This document shows, one piece after another, positions 1 through 15,426 of a stretch of 64,000 bases of DNA. Origin of the DNA: Lagopus muta (Eukaryota > Chordata > Aves > Galliformes > Phasianidae); NCBI RefSeq assembly GCF_023343835.1, contig NC_064444.1, positions 9,725,219 through 9,789,218 on the forward strand. The letters are read 5' to 3'. Both the position numbers and the translations under genes were made by a program. The notes beneath the pieces were generated by a model that did no database searches, was not told the origin of the DNA, and saw nothing but the letters and a program-made list of their open reading frames with translations. The stretch's first letter is position 1; every line of letters begins with the position of its first letter.

Positions 1-2693
1 TATCAGTATAAGTAGGGAACTTCATTACTCATTGAGACTAGCAGCTCAAAAGCTTGCAAAAGGAAGCTGAGCCTTCCATGGATGCAATATTAACTCAGAT
101 AAAGTGAAAAACAAAGAAACCTTCTCTGCGTAGGTAGCGTCAGGGTGAGCCACTAGGAAACCAGTGTCCTTGTGCAATCATAAATGTCTCAACTTTGTAC
201 TAAACAGTGTAAAACTATATGAATCAAATTGTGACTTACCAGTATGAAAACCCTGGAAGTGCTAAGCTTTCTAGTCTTTCACATCATGCTTCTGTAATGA
301 AAGGATTAATTGTATCTTCTAAAATACTTACAGAAATGACATCAATATTGTATGAATTGAGACAATAAACTTTGACAGATAAAAACAGAATTCTGCGAGA
401 AGGTCTGATAGACGTTTTATTGCTTTGCAGTGGTTCTAGCCAGCACTTCTGCAACAGAGGGGAGTTTCAATTACTCTGGGGCACCAGGCACAGATTGAAA
501 CTCATATTTCCTTATCTATTTAAAGTTACTCAAATAAGCATAAAGTAATGGTGTAATCAGAGAAGCTATTTCCATTAATCTTTATTTAGATTTTTTTTCC
601 TTTTTTTGGAAAATCAGGCTGTAAAAGTTATTTTATAATGACAAACTTTGTTTGCATGCAATCTCCTAATGCACAGAATACCTGTGGGTTTACCCAGGCA
701 GAATTCCCATTGAATCCACTGGGAATTTTTTCCTGATTATTGAGTACAGAATCATTTCCAGTATTTTACATTAGTTATCTCTGAGATGAGCATTGCCAGT
801 ACTGAAACAACTTTGAGAGAAGTTATAGAGAAGTAGGATTAACTCTGTTGTATCTTTTGCCTGAATTCTGCTAGCTGTGACGTTTTGTAAGTCCAGGACC
901 AGCTGTGATTGAGGTCCCTGGGTGTATGCTAGGGCAGCCCAACATGACATTCTGCATTTAATTAGAACTTTAACTGAAATATATTGAAACAAAAGTCAGG
1001 ATAAAAGGTGCCCCTCCCATTCATTCAAAGAAATAATACTCTCCAACACACACGTGAGAAAATTATACTGTTTCAAACCCTAATTAGGAAAAAAAAATAG
1101 AAAAACAATCCAGTTACATCACGTATTCCTGTAAGTTATTCGTACAGAGCATGTTAATGTCATATCTTCATTACAAATAATAAAGGTGTGCACTTATACC
1201 TAGTATGCTCACAATTGCAGTAGATGATATAAAGCAAATAAAGCAGAATGCTAAATAGGTTGGTCTTATTTGGTAGATTCACCTGAAATAGAAATAGAAT
1301 GCACAAAACCAAAATGCTCCCATTAACTTCTGCAGTCTTTGGATCAGGCTCTACTTGCCTGCCTAATTAGGGCTCCTCGAGCTTCCTGGCAGGGAATGCT
1401 GAAGAGGCCACTTTGCCAGGACCTCTCCTACTTGCTGCTGACTCTACTACTCCCCCTCCCCAAGGAGGTGGGGGGTTCTACAGCACAGAAACCAAATACA
1501 TCCTTTCCAAAACTGCCAAGACATGTACGAATCCAAATGTGCAATCCAAACTTTGGTTCAGCTTTAACAATATTTCCTTTGTCATATGGAAATTATTGCA
1601 TGCTCTACTCCAAGGAAAATACAGATATCCCAAAGTCTTACTCAAAAGCCCAGCTTTTAACGCTTTGAAGTAGACTACATGAGTTTGAAAGCTCTTGGCT
1701 AGCTTTACCAGTCAGCTTCATCTGGTGGGTCTTAATTGCCATCTAGTGGTTTTAATATGTAACTCCTCCTCTTGACGTTTCTCACATTACAGCCCTTGAA
1801 AGCTAAACAGTGTTCACTTCATCATAAACTGACTTGTAAATTTGCTGAATTGTCTAAATTTGCAGAACTGCCCAGGTGTTTGTTTTGGCTGAGCTCAGCT
1901 GAACACAGTGGCCCGTTCTATCTGGGCCATGGAATGTCTGTAAAAAACAAACAGTGGTGATTCCTTCTCATCCTCAGAAACAAAGCTATACCTAACTGGA
2001 ATAACACCAAACCAAACACCAAAAGCAGAGAAAAATCTGAGAAACAAATTATTTCTCTATGCTGTTCCCAGCGTGAGGTTTTTGGAACTCTGGAAAGACT
2101 TGGACTAAAATGACAAAAGCCTAGACTGCACCGACAGCAACTCTTAGGTGTTGGTAATGAGAAAACACCGTAATCATAATTAAAATCCCAAACATTTAAA
2201 GGGAAAGAAAAAAATAAGGGTAGTTTTAGTTTACAAATAAATAACAAAAAAATCTTTTGTTTCCAAATGTAGACCACTGAACCTAGCAGCAAGCTCACTA
2301 AGCAAAAACAACGTCCATTTATAAAAGTGTAGATTCAGATTTCCAAATACCTCATTCCTATCCCTCCAATTAGCATGCCACATATGGAAGATATACCAGA
2401 TAGCCTTCACCTTTTGTCCTCAAAGCTATGAGAGAAACCAAGTGTTCCTTATTTCCTGATGAATCCTTAATTACCTGCAATGTGACATATTCCTCCTTCT
2501 TTCTTTTTGATCCCAAAATCTGAAAGGCAAAGCCAGCAAAGCACACTGTCTTTCCCTGACCCTTTCATTCTATATATTTCCTCAGTCACAGACTTTAAAT
2601 AATAAACACTTGCAAATGCGTAGCATCCATCTGCATTCCCTTACTGTCTTCAGTCTCTTCATAGACCTGGTACTCATTTTGTCATTGGCTCAG

Positions 2694-2866
2694 CTGGATT
2701 CATATCCGTGATAGCTATTTCTCAAAGGGCAATGGAGATGTGCTGGACAGCAAACTGCTGCCTGCCCAGTACGGTGCCAGAACCATCAGCACTCGAGTGG
2801 TCGTCAGACACTACAGCAAAATCCCTATTCAATTTGTGACATCACTTCAGATCTCACATCTGTCTG
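2694..2866 (+). other. Orphan open frame with splice-site boundaries
   Basis: The acceptor tcattttgtcattggctcag is followed by 57 complete open codons and a GTAACA donor. Residues begin WIHIRDSYFSKGNGDVLDSK. The piece has several CpGs, unlike its AT-rich surroundings. No neighbouring exon or known family was found, so it may be a decayed exon, a processed-gene fragment or chance. Confidence 0.15.
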
Positions 2867-5800
2867 GTAACACAGGCATCATTAGCTGACACGGAGAGCA
2901 AGGGAGAAACAGACGTGGTCATCAAAGGTATCTGTGCCTATCCCTGCTCTGAGAGCGTTCCTCATAGGTTTTTTTTTGTTATTTTATCTACTTTGCTGTT
3001 ATCATTTTCAAGCTAATTAGCCTCAAAAATTTACGTTTGTTTGGGAGCTTTATCCTACAAGTTGCCAGGTAGGTTGAAGACCCCTGTTTGCAAAAAAAGG
3101 ACTGTCAGCCTGGAGATTACCTACCAAGGAACATGCCATGTCAGAGCCGGGTTAACATCCAAAGAAGCCTTTTCTGAAAGTTTGGAATCCAGAAGTTGAT
3201 ATCTGGGCCGTGTTAGCAAAGAAGTCTATTGCATTGAGTTGACAAAGCTTACACTGACCAGACATACACTTACAGTTTCCGGCCAGAATTATCTTTGTCT
3301 GCCTGGATCATTAAATGATACTCGGGATGAAGACAGTGAACAGGCACAACTAGACTGGTAAGACTGTCACTGATAAGGACAGTTTAAAAGTGAACTTACT
3401 AGAGCAAGACAAAAGTGCAGCTTCAGTGGATCCAGCGTTTTACTTGGTAGCATTTTGGTACACCCAAACTCATCTGCATGCTGTGAGAACGGTATAAATC
3501 TATTCACCTCCTTTCCATTTTCATGCTACTTTGGAATGGAAGGGCACCAAAACAACCTCAAGCAGTTTCTAGGCAGTATGTCTAACAGTTAGAGAAATCT
3601 GCTCTGTCATATCTGGGCCATGACAGAAGACTGTCTCACTGGAATGGCCATATCATTGCAACCAACACAGGAGTCCTGCATGTTAGAATAACTTTATAGT
3701 ACGTGGCAAGTAAGGACAAAATCAGTGTGACCTGTCTATAAAACAATAACCTTATTGAAAGAAGTTCATTATCCCAAAATGATCTGAACTTATTTCTTAA
3801 TACGGCCTTTCTATTTAAGACTCACAAATACTTAGCTACAAGAAAAGCCCAATCACATGCTCAAATCCATGTTACAGTACAAGCACAGTTTATAACTCAG
3901 CACTCTCTGAAATATTATGTCCTTGGGACAGGCAGTTTCTGCTACAATCAGTTATTTTTATTTCTCATGTAGCAGAGATTCCATCTGGAAAGAACACAGT
4001 TACCTCCTGTCCAACAAGACAGCATGCTTCCATGTGCTACGTGTCATCCCCTGGTATCTCAGCTTTCCTCAGACTGCAGTGTTTCAGTTGGGAGAGAAAA
4101 AAAAGGAAAAAAAAAAAACAAGGAAGAAGCAGGCAGTGGCCTGTTGCATAAGGTATGCTCAGCTCCTGACAGGACGGGCAAATGGTTAAGGAGGCACCAG
4201 GCACTCATTCAAGGACAGTTCTCTGGATGATCACACTGTAATGTCACCTGGGTCGAGTCCCACCAGCTGCAAGGAAACCATCAGCAAAGACTCCACAGGC
4301 TTTTATTGCTAGGTTAATTCACTGTATTTAAAAGCAGTACGACCCACTGTACAATTAAGTGCATGATTCAGGGTGCTTAAAGTATCAAAACAGACAGACA
4401 TTTTGTGACAATCTCCCAATATCCATTAGTATTCTCCAGTGAAAAAAAACCCCACATCCCAATGCCAATATTAGTTTAATTACTTACTGTGCTCATAGGG
4501 ACTAACTTTAAACCATCCAAACAAAACTGAAAGCCAGTAAGTACCATGGGTTTTGGTGTTCTTTTGTTTTGTTTTAACATGGTTAATAAAAGAATTGTAA
4601 TAATGTATCAGAAAAATACAGACGCAACCTAATAATTATCCTTCACACTTGCACAGCACGTTTCATCTGAGAAACACACGGTACTTGAAAGACTGAAATT
4701 AATTCTAATTAAACCTCTCAGCATCCTCTACTGCTACATGACATTTACAGAGTGCTAAGTGAGACTCAGGGCTCAAGTAAGTTGCCCAGGATGATACAGC
4801 TGTGATACAGCATGGCACTGGTGGGGTCGGGCCTGAAATCTAGATCCCAGTTTCTGGTTCTGCTTCCACTGCTCAGCTACCCCACCTATTAGCTCAGCAC
4901 TGGGTTTTCTGCTATAATAGAACAACAGATGAGACAAAGGGAAAAGCAACCTCTTTATATTCAAAAATTGTGAGATTTAATGGCAACCTAAATTGTTTTA
5001 ATAGCTGACTATTTTCTTCAGGCTCTACATATGCTTCTCCATTCCCCGCTTTTTCATCTCACGCGCAGTCTAAGCATGTTGAATCAAGCACCGTCAGGAC
5101 AGAAATTACCTCTGGAAGGGAAAGATTCTCTGCCCACACAAGATGCATTTTCCAAATCTAGAAAGATTTCAAAATGTATATAATAGCAGCAACCATCAAC
5201 CAGTGGAGCTTTCCATTAAAAATAATTGCTAAAACATTTAACTAACTGTATTTTAATGAGACTTTATAAATAGATACGTTACTCTCAAGAAAGAAGGGGG
5301 GAAATTAGAGAAACCAAACAAGCAAAAAGATAGTGCAGGATGAGAAGGAAAGAAGGTGCCCATCAGATAATTGCTCAGACCGAAGATAAACACTTTTTAA
5401 AGCATTAGAATAACATTTCACATGACCAGAGATGTAACATCTGCACAAAAGCAACCTTTTTTTCCTGTCTTTTTCTTAGCTTATTTAATAATTATAGCGT
5501 AGGATAAAGCCTTTTCCAATAAGTGCCTCCGATTTATTGTTTGAAAATTATTAGCAAACATAATAATCCCAGCAACTGTTTGGCCTGTGACCACTGAGCT
5601 CGTTCTTTTGTTGCACACCTCTGAGAGGAAAGAATGGAAACACAAAATAATTTCTTGCTGAACCTCCTCCTCTACAGGGAATTCTTCTTTTTCCTCTCTC
5701 AAACATTCGCTATCTGAATTCCTGGATCTAATCCATATAATCTACATTCATAAAGATGCTTGTTTTTCTTTTCTGCCTAATATTTCTGGGAGGTTGGTGA

Positions 5801-6554
5801 CCAGCTATTTCATGTGGGTTTTGAATAATCTGTTAATTAATTAAATTGGGTAACTAGAAGAATCAACAGAAAAACCTTAGCATACATACAGGAATGAACA
5901 AGTAAACTAATGCACATGCACACATTAACAAATAAATAAACTACTGCAATCATAAGCTTTTAAGCTTCCTGATAAATGTGAAAGCCTTGATTTGGGGAAA
6001 TACGCTTCAATTACTTGAAATCACACTGAAAAATGTTAAAGAATCAGAATGGGAAATCTTACTTTTTTTTAATGCTACAGCTGTTTTCTCCCTAAGGCAT
6101 TTCAGAAAAAAAAATTAAATGAATAATTAATTACCAATATATTAATGTTATCTGCATCTAACACCAAATGTGATAGAGATGACTGTCTATTGCTCCTGGT
6201 CCACACTGGCAGCTGTGTTTGACATCCAAAAACAAAAACATGGTAAAAGATTAAAAAAGAGCTCATGATCATCGGCAATCACTAATGCCAAACACACTGC
6301 TATTGCAGAATCCTTATTTACTATCTATCAGGTAGAACTTCATTCTGTGCTATTATTCTTTGAGTAGATGATGTACACAGACAAAACGTGATACTGGAAG
6401 AACTGAGAGAGAGACACACTGAGAAAGAGCTGAGAGCTGCTATACTGCAATAGCATCACCTTGCTCCACACTTACCAATCTTTTCCTGAGGAAAACGTCT
6501 TTCACACGAACTTTTATTTCCTAATTTAGCAATAGCACCTTCCTCTTTTTTTTC

Positions 6555-6567
6555 TGTGTGTGTGTGT
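6555..6567 (+). repeat. Short (TG)n microsatellite
   Basis: Six TG units follow a T-rich stretch. It is a minor simple repeat. Confidence 0.8.
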
Positions 6568-9500
6568 ACTCTAGCAGCAGCTTTTCCTGTTTAAAACATT
6601 TTGCAATTCTGTTCAGTCTCTCCACTGAAAGGGGAAGGGTTGTGGTTTTTTATTTGTTCTTAAGTGCAGATCTCTTAACTGAAACCATAGTGTTATGTTG
6701 GTGCAGGACACTCAGGAAAAAGACAGGATACCATTCTTTGGAGGTGAGAAGACCCCTTGTTTCCTGCCTGCTAAAACTGAACGCATGTATGACAGACAAT
6801 CCCACTTGATAAGCAGACATTCATTTTATGCTTTTACAGTCCTAATCTTCTCAGAGTCTGAAATGCAGCTTTTATTTACTTCCAGCTACAAAATAAATCA
6901 GATTTTCACAAACTGATACTCTTGAAAGAACAGAAAGATCACTTGATTCACTCTTCCTCTACTGCTGCTCTGCAAAGTGGGAAAAACAGAAAGAGAATAA
7001 GACGACGGGATTAACTCTGGTGAGAAAATCCTGTGTTCACTGATCAATGTCTCCGAGAGAAATCAGGGTACAAAAAGCCTTTTTCTGCCCCCCATGACAG
7101 TTGCCACAATGAAGAGGATCAGAAAGAAAATAGTATCACAGGGTCTCTGTTTTGCCACAGTGCCAGCAGTATTACTGTCCACCACGCCTTTCGCCTTTAA
7201 GGAAAAGTGAAACCATTTCAGCAGAGCAACACAAGAATAGCTGTGTGGTTAATGCAGAGTAGGGAAAGGCAACAAGACATGGTTCTGTTCCTGCCTGATA
7301 CATCAACAATCAACAGGAATCAGGGTTGGATTTGATCAACGCAAGATGAGGCTAAAATTCACAGAAGAGTTAGTCCATGGAATCCTGCCTGAGCTACCTG
7401 ACCTCCTCACTCAGCCTTTTAGTGGTGCCAAGCACCAATATTTCCTTGAAGATGACTTCATCTGAGTGATGTCCAGCATGGCCAAGCCACCAGCTTGGGC
7501 CAAAGCTGGGCATCTGAGTCTTGAAAACTTACTTCTCAAATATGAAGACCTCACTGATGGAATTTAAATGTGTTTGTTAACTGAATTGTTTACACAGGTA
7601 TAAAAATGGCTTAGTGTTTCTGTAATGAGAGAATCTAAACCCAGAAGCATTGGCTAAATAATCAATCCATACAGGTAAACATGCTTCTTTTAGAGAGCTG
7701 CTCAGCTTTCAGATGTTCTTAGATGAATACTACTGAAAAACGTGTTGGTATTGTGAAATAAAAATAACCAAAGGCCCAAAAGAAATTACAGATTCTATTT
7801 ATGAAATGATACAGCTGTGAGGTTCAAGGAATACACATAAGCAAACAATGTATATACTTTATATGTATGCCACGCATGCATGCAGCTGACAGTATTTTGC
7901 AACTTCCACACAAGATCCTAAGTGCTTGCCTAACACATGGCATGACTGTCCCCTGATGTAGTAGCACCTCGTAGTTATTAGCACTTTGCTCATCTCTACT
8001 GCTACCGAACTGTGAATAAACATCTCATTTGCATTAGTCTTGGTCTCACTTCTAAGGTCTACCTGGGATAACAAACTGGGCATCCTCACACTGATCTCAC
8101 TTAGAAAGCTCTCTTGATCCTTGAACACATCTACAAGACCGGACCTTGAAGAAGGCACATCTAAAGACATGCAAGCATGGTACCATCGGTGACCCTTCGA
8201 CCCTAACAGCACAGAGAATTTTTTTTATATTTGGGATGGAAGGAATCTGCCACGTGGACCGCCTCCTATGGGAGGGCCTGAACTCCCACATACAACCTTT
8301 CCAGCTTTGAACTCCATTACGTTCCACTTAACCAGTGGCTGTAGCACTCAGGTGGGTGAAAGACAGCAAGGATATCACTTCCAATGAGCACAAGTGGCTC
8401 CATGCAAAAAAAATCAAACAACTTCAGTTAAAGAAATTGTCTATAAAAGAAACAGTCATTGACAAGCTGTTTGGGAAAGCACAGCTGAGCATATTCCTTT
8501 GCTAAACACTCCACACTACTCACTAGGCAGCTGTGCAGTCTAATATTGGATTATGGATTTTGCAGCAGAGGAAGGAGTGCAGAACCTGGCTGATTCTCTG
8601 GTTATGCACAGGACATCAGGGATGCAGAGGACTTTCTACCTGCTGTGCACATAGGTGACAGTGCTCCACAGCACACACAGCATACATGGCTCCTGGCACC
8701 CTTCAGATTTGCAGTAAATCAGAGCAGCTAACAAAACGCGTGGAGCATAACCACACTGCACCACATGCAGCTATCCTCAATTTCAGGTAAAAAGACACGT
8801 TGCTAAGTTTCACTCCAAGATTTTCAAGATAGTAAATAAGATTCAATCCACCCAAGATAAACTGATTCCAAGATGTGAATTTTTATCCAGAGCCATTCAA
8901 ACTCTACTGATTCCTCCTAACACAAAATCAACGCTCGCACTAATGCAGCCAGCAGCACCTGGTGACCTAAATATCCCAAATATAAACCACAGGCCAGGCT
9001 TCCACTCTCACAAAATATCATCTTTTCCCTTCTGCTCTGCTAGCTGTCTTTTGTGCCAGAGGAAAAGAAGTCGAAAAAGCAGAACTCAAGAATCTTCAGA
9101 GAGAAACCAATCCTACGTACAGCATAGATGCCACTCTAGTGCCCATAAATACTTTCATTATCCTTGGAGGCATAGGAGAAACTGAAGTTGATTCTCTCCA
9201 AGTGCCCGCCTCCCTGATTCACGTTACCTTTTCACCCCAGTTCCCATTGTTGCAAAGAGCACGCAAAAAGGCAAAGAAACAACCCCGCACAACCAGGGGC
9301 AGTGCCCTGTTTTACAACACAAAGCAGAAGGCTGTAGGCATTCTTCAGAAATTGAAAAGCCAGCAAAAAAAGGGTGTGTCGGGGTACGTGAATTTTACCT
9401 TCATAATTACCCTGTTATTTAAAGCTAATGAATAATTACTACAGCAACCTTGCTGCCATACAAGGTGCACCTACTCACTCCTACCTGGAGACGAAACCAA

Positions 9501-12500
9501 AGAGTTGCATTTCAGCCCCAGTCCTCCAAAGATATCTTACTGAGCATAATACTCAGTTTGCCAGCACCCAATGATATTCACTTCTGTTCATCCAGTAAGG
9601 TCCTCCACTGGCACTTATTGGTCTCAAAACAGTTGTAAGTTAATGAATCCAGTTTCGTCTTGATTTGTGGCTTTAAAAAAATATATATATACTTCAAAAT
9701 TCTTTGTGCTTACCGTTCCTTTCAAGTTTACATTTACCTACTGGTTTTTTGTTGGAATAGCTTCTATCATTTTTACGTGCTGAACTTTCCTTCCTCACTA
9801 CTAACAAACAAATAGAATAAAAAATTCCACTACGTATTGTTGCTGTGTGACAGATGGCAACGGGGGGGCAGTTGGGCAAAAGGGTGCCTGACATGGAAGT
9901 GTGTAAGAAGCAGAGGTGTTTCCATGTGGAAAAAATAGAACCCACAGACATTCATCAATACTTGCTGAGCATTGATAGAGCCTAAACAGAGGGTGCGAGC
10001 ACATTGAGGTGGTGGCAGTGACATGAAGGACAAGCTATGTTCCAGACAGCCATGCACAGCTCTCACACCATGAAATGAAGAGCATCTTGATCAGCTCACC
10101 CATGCAAATTGGCTGGTGGTGGTGACTACACTGAAAAAGCAGCATTTTGTAGATGGGAATTTGCTCTACCAAAGAGCATTACTGTGCTCTTTGCAACTGC
10201 TGTGGTTTCCATGGAAAGAAATAGGAGGCATTATTTTCAGAGTGACCTACATAATAAGGACTGCCTAGACACATAATTTCTAATGCCCACCTCTTAAAAA
10301 TCTTCAGAACTCATCCCAGCTCCCCATATCAACACAGGTTTTAACTCTCATCCAGAGTTACAGTCCGCTGGGACAGTGTAAGAGCAAAATTACCAGCTAT
10401 ACGTTATGTAATATATACCACCCCAACATAAACCAGAGATGGTCAAAGAAGGTCAGGATGCTTTCTCAGGGAAACACCATGGATGGAAGTTCATCACTCA
10501 AAGGCATTCCACCTTTCAGACAGCAAACACAGCCAAGTCAGTCAGTACTAAACTCATGAGCTGTTCTTCTCATGAGCCCCCTGCAGATTGCTTTTCCCTC
10601 TAGTTTAGGTATCGTGCAGATCAGCAGCTGATCTGTGTAAGAGCTTGTCACATCACAGGATTTCTGTTCTGGCATCTGAGCTACCTCTTCCCTGGAAACT
10701 GCTGCAAAGGGATGCTTGTGGCTGTACAAGAGAAGAGGAAAGTAACACATGAGAGATCCCATAAGATGTCCTACTATGGCCATCAGCAGGGGAAAAGCCA
10801 CAAGCCTTGGACCTGGACCTGAGTTTATTGTGTCTTTAATCTCCTAAAGGTTTTTCCTCTTCCCCTAAAAAGGCTGCTAAAGATAGGGTAGGAAGCATAA
10901 GGAAGAGAATCATGAATACATATCACAAAGTCAATAAATGAGTCCCTTTTCATCAAAAGGGATGCAAAGGAAAGGTGTGAAAGTTTGGGGATATAAGGAG
11001 CTGTTTGTAATTTTTATTTTATGATTTTATTCTCCTGAGTTTGGAAGGGAACAAAGGCAAACTATATGGGGAATCAGTGTACACAGTACTGACTGTAAGA
11101 ACATACAATCTTGGGGCATTGTCAGTAAAGCAGCATTTGTGCTTGTCACCTTACTATACACACCAGGCCACTTCACTTAGCTTCCATTTACTCAGGGACT
11201 GACACACTTAGTTGCTGGCTTGTGCTAATCTTCCTGAGTGACCCCACGGAGACATGGTGAAAGAGAGGCGAGGAAAGGCCATGCAACTAATGCTACAGGC
11301 CTTGCACCTCCAGCTCTTGCTCTCAACTCACCTACAAGGAAAAAAAAAAAATCAGACAGTTGGGTAGGACAAACATTGCTGAATCTTTGCTATTAAACGA
11401 AACCAACTCCCATTATTTCTGCACCTGCCTTGTAATTGTGACAAGTAGGGAAAATGCAAATGAACTGTGATTAATTTTAGTTTTCTGAAACCACATCAAA
11501 ATGAAGTAAAATTTGGATTTGGAATATTACCCGTGTTGAAACAAAGCTTTATAACACCTTCTGAGACAGCCATAAAACCGTTGCTGCATATCAAAATACT
11601 GAAAAGACAGCCCTGTGCATGTTAACATGATAGCTTCACAGTACATTACACCTCTTAGTAATTTTCATAAATCTACAAGAACTAAATTTCCCTATCACTC
11701 TACATACCCCAGGCACCACCCTCATAGATGCAAACCAATACTGTGGATGCAAGTCATTCACCCACTCTGCATGCAAAACATTGGATACTGAGCGCCCAAG
11801 ACCCAGACTAATTACTTACAAAACCAAGAGGACCATAAACAGCCACTCTGTGGGGCAACACCCAGGTTCAAAAGCTGTCATATTCCTTCCTTTAAAAAAA
11901 TACACTTCTTTTCAGAAATGCAGAAGCTCTGAAAACCACAGAAGCAGAAAGAGCACAGCAGCCAGTATTTCAGTTTGATAATATGTCCTACTACGATAGC
12001 ACAAAACCAAAAAAGGTGGACATTAGAGCTTGGATAAATGCTTTCAGAATACCACAGTTAGAGATATGTGCCCATAACAAGCTTTGTTTGCACTATGCGC
12101 ATATCCATTATTCAATATCCTCAACAATATACGTTAGATCTCATGGATTAAGAGCTTTTGTGAAGCCCTTGTAACATGTTTCTCCCCATCTGTATTTGTA
12201 CTTATCATTAGCTTTTCTTTCCATGGGAGCTCTCTAGGCATTAGCCTTGTGAAAGTCACTTGAATTACTGAAAATGGGGATTAAATACCTGCAGAAATTT
12301 CACAGCTGTGTCCAGACATTTCAACCATTGAATACGTTATTTTCAGATGATGCCAAATCTCCAGGTATTAGGTTCACACAGGGCTATCCTTTTGATCTAT
12401 TGTGTCTTTCAAGAGACAGTTTCTTGGTCTACTGGGTTTTTGATTACCTGACAGAACTTCTATTTATTTCCTATCACTGAAACAGAAAACGTCTGATGAT

Positions 12501-15334
12501 TTAATGAGTCTACAGGTTAAAATCAATTCAAAATGTGCTATCCTAAGAGGTCAAGTGGACTTGCCACACCTTTAGATCCCGTGTAGTTTATTATGCAGAG
12601 AATAATAAATGTCACAAAAGACATTCAATAAACAAAAAGCACAATATTTAAATGATTTGTGGATGGTCAGACGGGGAACATTTAATGCATTTCTTATGCC
12701 GGAGGATTATTTAATGTGTGCCCAGAAACACACAGGAGAAGATATATAAAACACTACTGGGAGGTCATTCATCACTGCAGCTTCTCAACACCAGACATTT
12801 CTTGGGTGCCCTGTGAACTGCAAATTTGGTGTCAGTGTTATTTTAGATTACCAGAATCCCACATCACAAAACTCATCTTTTTGACCAGTGCCTCTATGAG
12901 AAGTTTTAGAAGAAAACTACAGAACATCTGTAACAAAGACTTCAATACCATACCCCCACAGAGTCACCCAGAAGCCAACTTCTGACTTCACTTGATCCAT
13001 CAGAGCCCCAAGCTGCAGTCTCATTAGCACCCACTCTTCTAAAAGCCAAAGACATTCAGATGATCCTGTAGGGGTACGTGACAAGGATGGGGAAAAGTAG
13101 CTTGCCAACAATAGAAGAAAGTCTAGAATATCCAAGTACTCCTAGAGTTCAGGCTATGGTCTGTGCCAGTATCTGAGAAAGACTCAAAATTAAAAAAAAA
13201 AAAAAAGTTTTGGAAGCTATAGCCAGAGATGCACAGAGGAATTACTTCATTCTGTTACGAAGCCAGACTGCAGTGGAGCACTGGTCAAGAACTCAGTGTG
13301 TGTACATTCAGCTGCTTCCTAAGGTGAGAGAAAGCAGCGCAGATCATGCATTGTCCTGTAAGCAAGGAGTCCTGGTACTGGGGTGCTCAAGAAACATGCC
13401 TTAAAAGTGAAGATGAGATTTCCCAAGCCCAAGTAAAGATACAAACTCTTCACTTTACAAAGCCTAAATATGTAGCAAAAACACTGCAGATTATTTCTTT
13501 GTCAATAGGAACCATTTACTTTTCTAATTAGCAACTGTGAACAAGGCTTTCCCTTCCTACTTTCTTTTGTTGTGTGCTTGTGTTTTTTCTCCTCCAATCT
13601 CACCTTCCACCTTTTTGTGACTGAGAAAGATCTCTCACTCTTTTCTGGCAACAGAGCAGGCAAGACAAATGAAAAACTGAAAACTGTTTCATACTTGCTA
13701 GATAAAGGACTGTAGCTCACTTAGGAGTACTTGAAACAACAGAGGCCATGGGCAAGAGCATTAAGTCTGAGACTGAAGAGAACTACATCTGACCCCCTTT
13801 CTGTGAGTAGTCTTCTGCAAACTTGCCTGGTCAACCTCCTCTGTAACACCACCTACCCCAGAGGGTTCCTGTAGGGTAGCTGTGGTAAAGACAGAGGCAC
13901 GCTGAGGACACAGGAATGGATGCCAGCAAGGAACTGCTCTTCTCCCCAAGCACTGCTCTCCTTTCCCTTTGAGTTAACAGGGATTGGAGCAGAGCCTTTT
14001 ATAATGAACATAACAAAAGACGATGAGTTGGCCTCAAAGCAGTAATAAAAAAAAAATTTAAGAACTCGTATAATAAAAAACACATTCATATAACTGGGTT
14101 TTATTATTTCCCACAGTTTTATTTTAATATATGACTCAGAGTATAGAGACAAAGGTATGATTCAGAGCAATAATGGAACTTTAAAAATTCACGCCACCAG
14201 CATGGACCAGACCCTCTGGTTGCCACTTACAGGAAACCCCTGCTCAAATAAAACCACTGCCCAAGACTGTGTATGCTTTACCCTCACAAGGTGAAATGGA
14301 CACTAGGCATGGTGGTACACTGGGAGGAACAGGCAGGAGAAACTTGTGCTATGATAGAAAATACACCTAGAGATGAGCAGAAGCGAACACTTAAATATTC
14401 TTAGTCCATGCAGAGTATTTAACCATGCTTCTTAGACTTTAGGAGATTGAGCATCCTGAAATCCATTCAGCAAATGGCACCACCAGTGATCAGTGCCAGG
14501 CGAGAACAGAAATAGCTGAAGCAGGCATGTTTAGCCATGACTACATAGGAGAGTTCATCCAGCACACTTGGCTTTGGCCTCCTGCACACACACCTGCAAT
14601 TGCTCTCCTGAGAACTACCAGTATTCCAATTATCCCTGCTCACTTTCCTTCGAGATCTCATCTTAGGAATTGTCAGGGAAGAGAAACAGATGTTTGTGAA
14701 TCAGAGGAGTACATCAAGCCTCACAAGGAAGTAGAATACTCTGCCATAGCCAAGTTAAACAGGGTTCTTTGATTTGTCACTGGCTTACTCAAAGCCCCAA
14801 AGATCTGCTTTGAGCTCAGCTTGAATGGCCAACAACTCAGGTAGAAAAACACCAATTTGTCTGAGCTGTCAGCAGCTCCCTGAGCTATTCCTGAAACTAC
14901 AGGACTTGACTCAACAATTTGAGACTTTCCAGATGAAAATATTCCATGTGCCACAGGCTGGCTGTGGTTCCAGCCCAACAAAGCATTTAAGCACATGCCT
15001 CATTAAGAGCACTTGCACAACCACCTGTTCCCCTATAGTTCACAGGTGATACAAGGTCTAGATTATCATTATTTTCAATAGTGCAGTTCATACAGACTTC
15101 TGTACCTCATTGCTTTAGAGCTGAGTACACTTGAAAATGTTCTTTTCAGTAATATTTGCCAAAAAAAAAAAAAAAGTGAATTTCTACAGTCATTCTGTTC
15201 GTGTCTGTCTATATCTTCCAAATTTGAAAGGATGAAGATATTCATTAAATACATTAAATAACCAAGCATATATATAAGTGGACAAGAACAGACATTGAAC
15301 AGATCTCTGAATGGAGGCAGAAAGAAACTACCAA

Positions 15335-15426
15335 AGGTAGGCTGGGCTGCAGGACACGAAGTATCCTATAGCAATGGTTGGACTGGACAATCTTAGAGGT
15401 CTTTTCCTCTTAATGATTCTATGATG
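15335..15426 (+). mobile_element. CR1 LINE 3'-end fragment
   Basis: The run atggttggactggacaatct, then tagaggtcttttcctcttaa and tgattctatgatg, matches the conserved 3' terminus of avian CR1 elements, including the ATTCTATG terminal repeat unit. Only the 3' end of about 90 bases is present, the usual 5'-truncated form. Confidence 0.85.

Larger units (their letters stand above)
1..15334. other. Gene-poor left flank
   Basis: This is AT-rich sequence with poly-A/T runs. Apart from the orphan open frame at 2,694-2,866 and the small TG repeat, I see no convincing exon, RNA gene or repeat family. Open frames here are short and lack splice context or recognisable residues. Confidence 0.6.

Noticed and set aside
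1918-2298. 126-codon minus-strand open frame
   Set aside because: It is hydrophobic and K/F-rich as expected from AT-rich DNA, with no splice context and no recognisable residues.
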